In this document: in pieces, positions 37,273 to 44,690 of the stretch
Numbering within the stretch: the stretch's first letter is position 1
Layout: each line of letters begins with the position of its first letter
Assembly (NCBI GenBank): GCA_015055625.1
Contig: SVHU01000014.1
Span: forward strand, 1 to 58,921
Length of the DNA stretch: 58,921 bases
Direction of reading: 5' to 3'
From: Clostridiales bacterium
GTDB lineage: Bacteria > Bacillota > Clostridia > Christensenellales > Pumilibacteraceae
Notes under the pieces: model-generated
Databases searched by the model: none
What the model saw: the letters and a program-made list of their open reading frames with translations, nothing else
Told to the model about the DNA's origin: nothing
Translations under genes and position numbers: made by a program

Positions 37273-38652
37273 TTATTCGGATTTTTTATTTGCAAACGCT
37301 GTCAAAAGCTTAGTTATGTCAAGTCCTGTTGCTTCCTTTACTCCGTCTACTACTTGATTGGTGGAGTTCATAACGTCTTTAACAATCTTGGTAGCATTGC
37401 CATCGCCATACATAACAATCTTATCGGTTTGAGCAAGGGGCTCTGCCGCGTTTTTAACGACAGCGGGAAGCGCTTCAAGATACATTTCTAGCACGGATGC
37501 TTCGCCCATTTTCTTTTGAGCTTCGGCTTTCTTTTCTATGGCAAGAGCTTCGGCAAGACCTTTAGCCTTAATACCTTCCGCTTCTTGCTCCATAGCAAAG
37601 CGTAAAGCTTCTGCCTGAGCTTTTTTAGCTTCCGCTTCGGCAAGCGCTTCGTACTTCTTAGCATCTGCTTCTTTTTGTCTACGAATAAGCTCGGCTTCTG
37701 CTTCCTTTGCAATCTTATAATTTTCTGCATCAGCTTGCTTTCTAATCTCGGCATCAAGCTCTTTTTCCTTAATTGCAATCTCAGCAGCAGCAATCTCAGC
37801 TTCCTTTTCTCTTCTTGCAATATCCGCGTTTGCTTTGGTGATTTCTATGGTTTTACGCTGATTTTCCTGTTGTATAGAGTATGCGGCGTCAGCTTCTGCC
37901 TTCTTTGTATCCGCTTTAATCTGCATTTCTGACTGTTGAACGATAAGCTCGGCGTTTTGAGCTGCTATTTTCTTTTCGGACTCAACCTTAACAGCATTGG
38001 CTTGTTCTTGAGCCTGCGAAGATGCGATTGCAATATCACGTTGCGCGTTTGCTTTTGCAATCTGCGCATTTTTACGGATTTGCTCTACGTTGTCAATACC
38101 CATATTTTCAATCGTGCCTGCGCCGTCTTTGAAGTTTTGGATATTAAAGTTTACAACTTCTATTCCAAGCTTTTCCATATCGGGAACAACGTTCTCAGTA
38201 ATCTTTTTTGCAACGCCTTGTCGATCCTGAACCATTTCTTTAAGCCCAACTGAACCAACAATTTCTCTCATATTACCCTCTAAAACCTGAGTTACAAGCG
38301 CAATAAGCTCGTTTTGCTCTTTATTAAGAAGGGATTCTGCCGCTCTTTCTAAAAGCACGGGGTCAGACGAGATTTTGATATTTGCAACGCCGTCTACCGT
38401 AACGTTAATAAATTCGTTAGTAGGAACGGCTTCGCTAGTTTTTACGTCGACTTGCATTACTCTAAGCGAAAGTTTATCAACTCTCTCTAAAAACGGAATT
38501 CTAAATCCTGCGCGTCCTATAAGAATTCTACGTTTTCCAAGTCCCGTAATAATATACGCGGTATCTGGTGGCGCTTTGATATAGCCTGAAATTAATAAAG
38601 CTAAAAACGCTATTGCTAAAACAATAATAAGTACTATTAACCATATTGGCAT
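37273..38652 (-). CDS. Flotillin-like SPFH-domain membrane protein
   Basis: The 459-aa protein has one N-terminal membrane segment (about 4-25), an SPFH/band-7 domain (about 30-190; PPDTAYIITGLGKRRILIG), then about 200 residues of heptad-rich, Ala/Glu/Lys coiled coil (about 190-400) and a C-terminal YLEALPAVVK region as in flotillins. Flotillins scaffold membrane microdomains and often come with an NfeD partner; no NfeD gene is adjacent here. It is monocistronic and followed by the nested-hairpin element. Confidence 0.88.
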   Translation of the reverse strand: MPIWLIVLIIVLAIAFLALLISGYIKAPPDTAYIITGLGKRRILIGRAGFRIPFLERVDKLSLRVMQVDVKTSEAVPTNEFINVTVDGVANIKISSDPVLLERAAESLLNKEQNELIALVTQVLEGNMREIVGSVGLKEMVQDRQGVAKKITENVVPDMEKLGIEVVNFNIQNFKDGAGTIENMGIDNVEQIRKNAQIAKANAQRDIAIASSQAQEQANAVKVESEKKIAAQNAELIVQQSEMQIKADTKKAEADAAYSIQQENQRKTIEITKANADIARREKEAEIAAAEIAIKEKELDAEIRKQADAENYKIAKEAEAELIRRQKEADAKKYEALAEAEAKKAQAEALRFAMEQEAEGIKAKGLAEALAIEKKAEAQKKMGEASVLEMYLEALPAVVKNAAEPLAQTDKIVMYGDGNATKIVKDVMNSTNQVVDGVKEATGLDITKLLTAFANKKSE

Positions 38653-38686
38653 AATTTTTTCTCTCCTTTATTTTATTATTTGATAT

Positions 38687-38715
38687 ATTGTATCATACTA
38701 TTATATTTTTGTAAA
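38687..38715 (-). promoter_or_regulatory. Promoter of the SPFH gene
   Basis: On the minus strand TTTACA (38715-38710) and TACAAT (38692-38687) with 17 bp between. They lie 35 bases upstream of the start codon, which has a GGAGAG ribosome site. Confidence 0.6.
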
Positions 38716-38824
38716 TATGTTTTTTTATTTTTTTTGTACAACTTAATTTTTTTAGTGGGAAAATATAAATATTGAAGCAAAATATTAAAATTCGCTCAAT
38801 TCTATATTCTTGTCAATGGTTTTA

Positions 38825-38853
38825 TTGACAGTAAAAACCGTTTAGTGTATACT
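38825..38853 (+). promoter_or_regulatory. Promoter of the second DMT transporter
   Basis: TTGACA (38825-38830) and TATACT (38848-38853) with a 17-bp spacer, about 30 bases before the ATG. Confidence 0.7.
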
Positions 38854-38884
38854 TGATTAGATACTAAATAAACGGAGAAATATA

Positions 38885-39832
38885 ATGATATATTACGTTT
38901 TAATAATACTTGCCGCGCTATGTATAGGCGTACAGTTTAATATAAATAAAGTTTATGGAAAGGTATCGCCCAAAGGCATACTGGGAGCGCTACTCTTTCC
39001 CTGTCTTACCACAATAATAGGCGCGTTAATATTGCTTTGCATAAACCTATTTAGCATTAAGTTTACTATATTTGGCATAATTATGGCGTCAATCGGCTCG
39101 GTAATCTCGGTGCTTTCGCTCATGGTGGGAATACTTGCTACTGGAAAAGGTCGAGTAAGCGTGTATACCACGTTTATGATGATTGGTGGAATGTTCCTCC
39201 CTTACGTTTACGGTCTGTGCGCAGGCGAAGAACCTACTGTTGGAAAAATCTTGGGAATGGTTGTTCTTATTGGCGCGCTTGTGATTTCGATACTTCCTTC
39301 AAAAGAAGAGCGAGCAAACAAAACTCCTATCAAAGTTTCCTTTATTGTTCTTTGCTCGATTGCGTTTATCCTTAACGGCTGTACCTCTATCGTTTCTAAC
39401 ATTCACCAAAAAAACACCGCAATGCAAATGGCAACGTTCGACTACGTTATAACAGGTTATCTTATGCAGTTTATTCTTGCCGGAATTGCCGTAATCATTG
39501 CTTACTTTGTTACAAAATCTCACACACGTAATGCTCAAAACGCTACACTTGAGGTAGATTGCGACGTTAAAGCAAAAAGCTCGCTTGTCAAAAAAGCCCT
39601 TATAGTTCTGGCTGTTTGCGCTGTGTTCTCGATTGTTTCTGGCGGTGGATTTTTACTTCAGTTGGTTGCAAACACTCAGCTTGATGCGTCTAGACTTTAT
39701 CCCTTTGTAACAGGCGGATCTACAATTTTCGGCACCGTTATAGCAGCGATTGTATTCAAAGAAAAACTTAATCTCACAACTATCATATCCCTAGTATTAA
39801 TGCTGGGCGGAACAATACTTTTCATATTCTAA
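38885..39832 (+). CDS. DMT-superfamily transporter
   Basis: The 315-aa protein has about ten membrane spans with a hydrophilic break near residue 220 between the two halves. It fits the EamA/drug-metabolite transporter fold and is a distant relative of the protein at 14461-15330. The substrate is unknown. The start is set by a close promoter and GGAGAA. It is monocistronic with its own terminator. Confidence 0.72.
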   Translation: MIYYVLIILAALCIGVQFNINKVYGKVSPKGILGALLFPCLTTIIGALILLCINLFSIKFTIFGIIMASIGSVISVLSLMVGILATGKGRVSVYTTFMMIGGMFLPYVYGLCAGEEPTVGKILGMVVLIGALVISILPSKEERANKTPIKVSFIVLCSIAFILNGCTSIVSNIHQKNTAMQMATFDYVITGYLMQFILAGIAVIIAYFVTKSHTRNAQNATLEVDCDVKAKSSLVKKALIVLAVCAVFSIVSGGGFLLQLVANTQLDASRLYPFVTGGSTIFGTVIAAIVFKEKLNLTTIISLVLMLGGTILFIF

Positions 39833-39847
39833 AAGCAAAAAATTCAA

Positions 39848-39888
39848 GCGGAACAGACTTTTTACAGTTTGCTCCGCTTTTTTATTTA
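39848..39888 (+). terminator. Terminator after the DMT transporter
   Basis: AAGCGGA and TCCGCTT close a hairpin whose interior also pairs (CAGACT/AGTTTG). T-rich sequence follows. Nearly the same sequence recurs after the YgjV fusion gene at about 44316. Confidence 0.75.
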
Positions 39889-40095
39889 CTACATTTCAAA
39901 TAGCTCGTTAGGCGTAATATCTAGACGCTTACACAAAAATATAATCTTTTCATAATCTAATTGAACTCGTCCTGTTTCATATTCGCTGTAATCAGATTGA
40001 TATTTATGCATTTCGTTTGCAAGTTGTTTTTGCGTAATCCCTTTAGCTTTTCTTGCCATTTTCAAATTCTCTCCCACTATTTTAGCAATGTCCAT
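39889..40095 (-). CDS. Small XRE-family regulator
   Basis: The 68-aa protein is a single XRE helix-turn-helix domain (KGITQKQLANEMHKYQSDYSEYETGRVQLDYEKI). GGAGGGATT lies ahead of its ATG. It is divergent from the membrane/coiled-coil protein at 40222, and palindromes sit in the promoters on both sides, so it probably regulates both. The layout mirrors the XRE/MACPF pair at 34 kb, although the two XRE proteins are not close relatives. Confidence 0.85.
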   Translation of the reverse strand: MDIAKIVGENLKMARKAKGITQKQLANEMHKYQSDYSEYETGRVQLDYEKIIFLCKRLDITPNELFEM

Positions 40096-40131
40096 TCTAT
40101 AATCCCTCCTATTTATCTTTACGAGTAAATT

Positions 40132-40184
40132 ATAGATATAATTCCTATATTATGCTTGACATATAGGATAAAATCCTATAAAAT
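40132..40184. promoter_or_regulatory. Promoter with spacer-filling operator
   Basis: On the plus strand TTGACA (40156-40161) and TAAAAT (40179-40184) are 17 bp apart. The spacer holds the palindrome TATAGGAT-AAA-ATCCTATA (40162-40180). A degenerate second site (ATAG..CCTAT, about 40132-40148) overlaps the likely XRE promoter (TATAAT at 40134-40129 on the minus strand). Confidence 0.75.
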
Positions 40185-40221
40185 AATATATGTATTTTTT
40201 TATAAAGGAGAACTAATATTA

Positions 40222-41658
40222 ATGTCTGAATTAGCACAAAATAAAGACTACTTAGCGCTAAAGCAACTTGCTTATGACTTACAATGTCATAATATTGCAA
40301 CGAATGAGAAACAAAAAGCCGATAACAATATTGCGGAGATGAAAAAAAATAAAGCCAAATACCTACCTATACCCAACTCAATTGACTTTAACGACCATTC
40401 TAATTTTATTAGTTATGCTGACAACGTAATAAAAAAAACAAACAAAAAAAGAGAAAAACGTTTTAAGGCAAATAAAGTTTTTCTCTCAATATTTCTACTA
40501 TTAATTTCCCTTGCAACGTTAGCAGGATGTGTATTTTTAGGAATATTATTTCAAAATAGCTGTATTGAATCTACGTGGGGAATGTCTGCGTGCGATAGTG
40601 AAACCGTATATGGTTACCATGTAAAATTTTCAGTATTTTACATGGCTGGGTTTGTTTCCTTTGCATTATTAGCTTTATTTTGTTTTTTTGTCATAAAAAA
40701 ACAATATAATTGGGACACACTAGGAAATGCTTTATTTGCAATTTTTATTTTATTAACTGTGTATGCTTTCGTTAGATATTTTGTTCACGTTATCATAGTT
40801 GAAGGCGGTTGGGGAATACTTGAAGGTTTTCTTTCAATATTTATAATGATCTTTTCATGCATGGGAAGAGTAATGGCATCAATTGGCTTACTACTTGTAT
40901 TAGGAACAATCACAATATTCACGTTAGCTTTAATATTTGTTCTAATTCCAAACATATACGAGCAGAAAATTAGCACAATAGCTTCGGCAAGCGAGAGGAT
41001 GAAAAATGCAAAAAACGCTTCGTTTGAAGAAAATAAAATTTGTAACGAACTAAAAATTCCATTAAAAATTTGTAACGAGCTAAAAAATAAAGACATTGCT
41101 TTGGCAGAACAAAAAAAATTAGAATACTGTAACATTTTTGAACAAAATAAACCACTGTACGCTAAATATGAAGCAGAGTTTAATAGTCAAATACTGCAAG
41201 TTGAAAAGGTTAAAGACACGATTGCAATTCAAATAAACGCATATCAAAGAAAAATTAATAACAATACCTGCCTACATTCTACTCAAAAAAATTTGGAGCA
41301 CGTTTATAAATTATTATGCTTATTTGAGCTCCGCCAAGCCGAAACAATAGTTCATGCTAATAACAGATTGATTGACTTAAATTTTATGAAAACTATTTCC
41401 AACGAGATTAGCTCTATTAAAAATGCCGTTTCTCAACTTGTAAAACAGCAAAACGTCATAATTACTCAAAATAACACAATTACAAAATTAATTTACGATA
41501 CTCAAAAAACAATAAAAGCCGGATTTGCAGAAACAAACTATAATCTAAAAACTATTAACCATACAATAGAAGAATCTACTAAAAAAATTGTATCCGAATT
41601 AGAAAAACAAACCAAGACAACAACTAAACTATACAATTATATAAAATACGATTGGTAA
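40222..41658 (+). CDS. Unknown membrane protein with long coiled coil
   Basis: I do not recognise this 478-aa protein. The frame can be opened at TTG 40156, but that lies in the -35 box; ATG 40222 follows AAAGGAG and is the start. There is a soluble N-terminus (1-80), about four or five membrane spans (near 86-110, 135-158, 168-192 and 196-242), then a cytoplasmic coiled coil of about 230 residues (245-478) rich in Lys, Asn, Ile and Gln. A duplicated KICNELK pair occurs near residue 280. The gene is clearly more AT-rich than its neighbours, which suggests transfer. It is controlled by an XRE operator promoter. Confidence 0.7.
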   Translation: MSELAQNKDYLALKQLAYDLQCHNIATNEKQKADNNIAEMKKNKAKYLPIPNSIDFNDHSNFISYADNVIKKTNKKREKRFKANKVFLSIFLLLISLATLAGCVFLGILFQNSCIESTWGMSACDSETVYGYHVKFSVFYMAGFVSFALLALFCFFVIKKQYNWDTLGNALFAIFILLTVYAFVRYFVHVIIVEGGWGILEGFLSIFIMIFSCMGRVMASIGLLLVLGTITIFTLALIFVLIPNIYEQKISTIASASERMKNAKNASFEENKICNELKIPLKICNELKNKDIALAEQKKLEYCNIFEQNKPLYAKYEAEFNSQILQVEKVKDTIAIQINAYQRKINNNTCLHSTQKNLEHVYKLLCLFELRQAETIVHANNRLIDLNFMKTISNEISSIKNAVSQLVKQQNVIITQNNTITKLIYDTQKTIKAGFAETNYNLKTINHTIEESTKKIVSELEKQTKTTTKLYNYIKYDW

Positions 41659-41663
41659 ATACT

Positions 41664-41700
41664 AAATAAAGTCCTAAGAATTTATTTCTCAGGACTTTTC
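41664..41700. terminator. Bidirectional terminator
   Basis: AAAGTCCTAAGAA and TTCTCAGGACTTT pair with one mismatch between convergent genes. Confidence 0.75.
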
Positions 41701-42510
41701 TTTTTTGGGTGTTCTTAGCTCGGACGGCTTTTTGCCTACGTATTTTTTGAACGTTTTAGTAAAAAACGAAAAGTTGTCAAAACCACATTCTGTTGCCGTT
41801 TTGCTTACTGAATAACCGTTTTCTAAACAGCTGACAGCTTTTAGTATGCGGTACCTGTTTATATACTCCACTACCGTTTGCCCGGTAAGATTCCTAAACT
41901 CTCTAGATAGGCTAAACTTATTTGTAAGTAGCTCTTTTGCCATAGAGGACAAGGTTATTTTTTGAGCATAGTTTTCTCTTACGTACTTGATTGCGTTTTT
42001 AACTATTGCATAACTTTTGGGCGATTTTCTTATTTCTTCGCTTTGGCTTTCCACGTGATTTGTAGCAAGTTCCACAAGAATATCTATCAATGTTCTACAC
42101 AAAACCGCCGTTTTGCAGGGATAGTTGTCGTCAAGGTATATTTCTTGCATTTTTGATATCAAACAACTTAACTTTTCGCTATGGATTATGGGCGAAAATT
42201 CGATATTCTTAAAGTCAATTTCTAAATTTTTACAAAACTCGTAGTTGATTATTAGACACGAATACTTGATTTGCTCTTCTGACCCTGTATAATGAATAAC
42301 CTCAGAGCCCACAACTACCACATCACCCTCATTTACGTTATACTTTTTTCCGTCCATCAAAACCCAGCCGTTGCCGTCTAGACACAACTGAATTTCTAAT
42401 TCTTCGTGCCAGTTAGACGCTTTGCTTTGATTTTGCGGAGTTCGTATGATATCGTAATTAAGCCTGAACGGAAGACCGTCCTCATAACTTTCATAACGCG
42501 TTTCTAACAT
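41689..42510 (-). CDS. AraC-family regulator
   Basis: The 273-aa protein has a cupin domain (about 20-130; the WHEELEIQLCLDGNGWVLMDGKKY pattern is typical) and the two-HTH AraC domain (about 170-270; SVSKTATECGFDNFSFFTKTFKKYVGKKPSELR). It is divergent from the YgjV-propeller gene at 42635. Two copies of a palindrome lie between them. Confidence 0.9.
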   Translation of the reverse strand: MLETRYESYEDGLPFRLNYDIIRTPQNQSKASNWHEELEIQLCLDGNGWVLMDGKKYNVNEGDVVVVGSEVIHYTGSEEQIKYSCLIINYEFCKNLEIDFKNIEFSPIIHSEKLSCLISKMQEIYLDDNYPCKTAVLCRTLIDILVELATNHVESQSEEIRKSPKSYAIVKNAIKYVRENYAQKITLSSMAKELLTNKFSLSREFRNLTGQTVVEYINRYRILKAVSCLENGYSVSKTATECGFDNFSFFTKTFKKYVGKKPSELRTPKKEKS

Positions 42511-42550
42511 TGTATTTTCTCCAAATATGCAAGATAGTGTTAATTTTAAG

Positions 42551-42593
42551 CAATATAATTGTTTTCTTTTGCCTTTTTTTACAATATAATTGT
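42551..42593. promoter_or_regulatory. Repeated palindrome between AraC and YgjV-fusion genes
   Basis: CAATATAATTGT occurs at 42551-42562 and within ACAATATAATTGT at 42581-42593. ACAAT-ATA-ATTGT is a palindrome. The centres are about 30 bp apart, which suits AraC dimer binding. The link to this regulator is inferred from position. Confidence 0.55.
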
Positions 42594-42634
42594 AGCATAA
42601 ACAATACGTTATGTAAAGAGAAAAAGAGGATTTT

Positions 42635-44308
42635 ATGGTCGTATTATCACAAGTTTTAGGCGGAATCGCTATGCTTGCTCTGTTTTTAGGCTATCAGCAA
42701 CGAAAACGCAAAAAACTGCTAATATACAAGCTAATTGCGGACGTGGGGTGGGTAGCCCACTACTGTTTGTTGGGCGGATACGGTGGCGCTATTCCCAACT
42801 TTGTGGGGATTTTCAGAGAGCTAATCTTCATACAACGCGGTAAATCCAAGTGGGCAAGCCACATAATTTGGTTACCTACGTTTTTGATAATAAATTTTGC
42901 GCTGGGGCTTTTTACGTTCTCGTCCATATACAACGTTATACCGATAGTGTCTTCAGCGTTCGTTACTGTTTCGTTGTGGATAAAGAATCCCAAGCACATA
43001 AAATTACTAATACTGCCTGCAACCATTGGTTTTTTGGTTTATAACTGCATTTTACACTCTTTAGTGGGTGTTATTAACGAAGTTTCAGGTATTGTTTCGA
43101 TATTGATATTTTTGATTAGAGGAGGAAAAATAATGAAAAACAAGGATATTTTTACTGAGGACGTTTTTACTAATCTACCATTGCTAACCGCCGAGGGCAA
43201 GCCTATTTTAGTAAAGTCCGCTACTCTTTGCTATGATCAAAATTCTAAGTCTGCTAAGGGCGAGGCTTTTTCAAACGAGATAGAGGAAAAATTTGTGTCG
43301 GATTTTGAAAAGCCAAACGATAAAATGGCGCACGTTTCTACGTTTGCGGTTATTGACGATACGGTTTATATGACGTATTACGCAAACACAGTTACCCCCG
43401 ACGAAAATCCGCTAAACCAAACCGCCAGGCTTGTTTACGCGCCCATAGATAATATTGAGAACAAAACGTACTTAGACGTACAAGCAACAGGGGATAGTTT
43501 GTGCGGAAAAACCGTGGAAATGGTATACGATACTATTTTTATGCAAAAAGACGAGCGAACTATATACGTTTTGTGGACGGCGCGCGTGGGCAATAATTAC
43601 TACCGCTTATACCGTACGTTTGACACAAAAACTAAAACCTTGGGTGAGATTGGCGTTAATAAATTTAAGGTAAACGACACTGTAAACGATTTTTCTACAA
43701 GCGGAATCAAGAGCGCGCTTGCGCAAAACAGAATACCTATCAAAAACACGTATTCAGATATAGGAATAATGCAAAAAACAAGCGGTAGAGAAGAAAACGG
43801 CGTGTTCTACTACTATTCGGGCGCGTATAGCGGTGATTTTAACTGCATAATAAAAAGTTCGGACTTGGTGTGTTGGGAATACGTTTCACAACCAGATTTT
43901 GTGAACGATTCCAAGTGGGAAAACGCTACTTACTTATTGGGCGATAAATGCTACTATTTCGTGCGTCAGCAAGAGGGCAACAAGTACGGATTTTTGAGTG
44001 CGTACAATCTTTCTACTAATACCTGGGATACGCCGGTAGAAATAGAGGACTGTCAGTCAAGATCGGACTTTATTTACTACAAAGACAATCTCTATCTTTT
44101 CCACGCGCCGATTGACAGAGAACATATAGGCGTGGTTAAAATCGACGTAAACGATATTTCTAAAAGCAAGCCACTTTTTTGCGCAAAAATGAAAACAAGC
44201 TGTTTTTATCCGTTTGTTCAATACTATAAAGACGAGCTTGCTATGAGCTACACCGTTCAACGTCAACACATTCGCCTTGCAAAATTCGATTTGGAAAAAT
44301 ATTTATAA
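42635..44308 (+). CDS. YgjV-like membrane domain fused to a propeller-like domain
   Basis: The 557-aa frame joins two unrelated parts. Residues 1-166 have about six membrane spans and resemble the YgjV inner-membrane family. Residues 167-557 are soluble and beta-rich, with repeated aromatic strands (AHVSTFAVIDDTVYMTYYA; CIIKSSDLVCWEYVSQP) like five-bladed propellers of the GH32/43/68 or sialidase type. An ATG at 43133 (residue 167) is preceded by a strong GGAGG site, so the second part can also be translated alone. No stop separates the parts. A lost stop codon between two operon genes is a plausible origin. Its substrate is unknown. Confidence 0.7.
   Translation: MVVLSQVLGGIAMLALFLGYQQRKRKKLLIYKLIADVGWVAHYCLLGGYGGAIPNFVGIFRELIFIQRGKSKWASHIIWLPTFLIINFALGLFTFSSIYNVIPIVSSAFVTVSLWIKNPKHIKLLILPATIGFLVYNCILHSLVGVINEVSGIVSILIFLIRGGKIMKNKDIFTEDVFTNLPLLTAEGKPILVKSATLCYDQNSKSAKGEAFSNEIEEKFVSDFEKPNDKMAHVSTFAVIDDTVYMTYYANTVTPDENPLNQTARLVYAPIDNIENKTYLDVQATGDSLCGKTVEMVYDTIFMQKDERTIYVLWTARVGNNYYRLYRTFDTKTKTLGEIGVNKFKVNDTVNDFSTSGIKSALAQNRIPIKNTYSDIGIMQKTSGREENGVFYYYSGAYSGDFNCIIKSSDLVCWEYVSQPDFVNDSKWENATYLLGDKCYYFVRQQEGNKYGFLSAYNLSTNTWDTPVEIEDCQSRSDFIYYKDNLYLFHAPIDREHIGVVKIDVNDISKSKPLFCAKMKTSCFYPFVQYYKDELAMSYTVQRQHIRLAKFDLEKYL
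43120..43135 (+). promoter_or_regulatory. Internal ribosome binding site
   Basis: GAGGAGGAAAAATAATG places a strong Shine-Dalgarno directly before an in-frame ATG (43133) at the junction of the membrane and soluble parts. This suggests a shorter second product of 391 aa. Confidence 0.7.
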
Positions 44309-44313
44309 TCAAA

Positions 44314-44356
44314 TAAAAGCGGAACAGTCTTTTTGTAGTTTGCTCCGATTTTATCA
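44314..44356 (+). terminator. Terminator after the YgjV fusion gene
   Basis: AAGCGGA..TCCGATTTT with inner CAGTCT/AGTTTG pairing, closely similar to the terminator at 39848-39888. Confidence 0.6.
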
Positions 44357-44371
44357 AAAGACTATGACAGT

Positions 44372-44410
44372 AAAAAAAACAAGCCCTGAAAAATCAAGGC
44401 TTGTTTTTTA
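44372..44410 (-). terminator. Terminator of the pfl operon
   Basis: On the minus strand AAAACAAGCCTTGA and TCAGGGCTTGTTTT form a long stem (one G-T pair) followed by a T-run. Confidence 0.9.
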
Positions 44411-44430
44411 TTATTCGGTTGTTTGTCTAA

Positions 44431-44664
44431 TTACATAGACTCGTGGATGGTACGAGAAATAACGTCATCCTGTTGTTCCTTAGTAAGCTTAATGAAGTTT
44501 ACTGCGTATCCTGATACTCTGATTGTAAGCTGAGGATACTTTTCGGGATGCTTTTGAGCATCGAGAAGGGTTTCTCTGTTGAATACGTTAACGTTAAGGT
44601 GATGTCCACCGTCAGCAACGTAACCGTCAAGCATTTGTACTAAATTATCAACTTTCTGAGACAT
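44431..44664 (-). CDS. Glycyl-radical subunit (GrcA-like) of split pyruvate formate-lyase
   Basis: The 77-aa protein matches the C-terminal end of pyruvate formate-lyase and the autonomous glycyl radical cofactor GrcA. The radical site is RVSGYAVNF with Gly52. In E. coli GrcA repairs oxygen-damaged PFL. Here, however, the adjacent PFL body lacks this region, so the small protein must supply the essential radical, not a spare. It has its own AGGAGG ribosome site, 26 bases after the PFL gene. It is the last gene of the operon. Confidence 0.9.
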   Translation of the reverse strand: MSQKVDNLVQMLDGYVADGGHHLNVNVFNRETLLDAQKHPEKYPQLTIRVSGYAVNFIKLTKEQQDDVISRTIHESM

Positions 44665-44690
44665 AATTATTATCCTCCTGTTATATTTTA

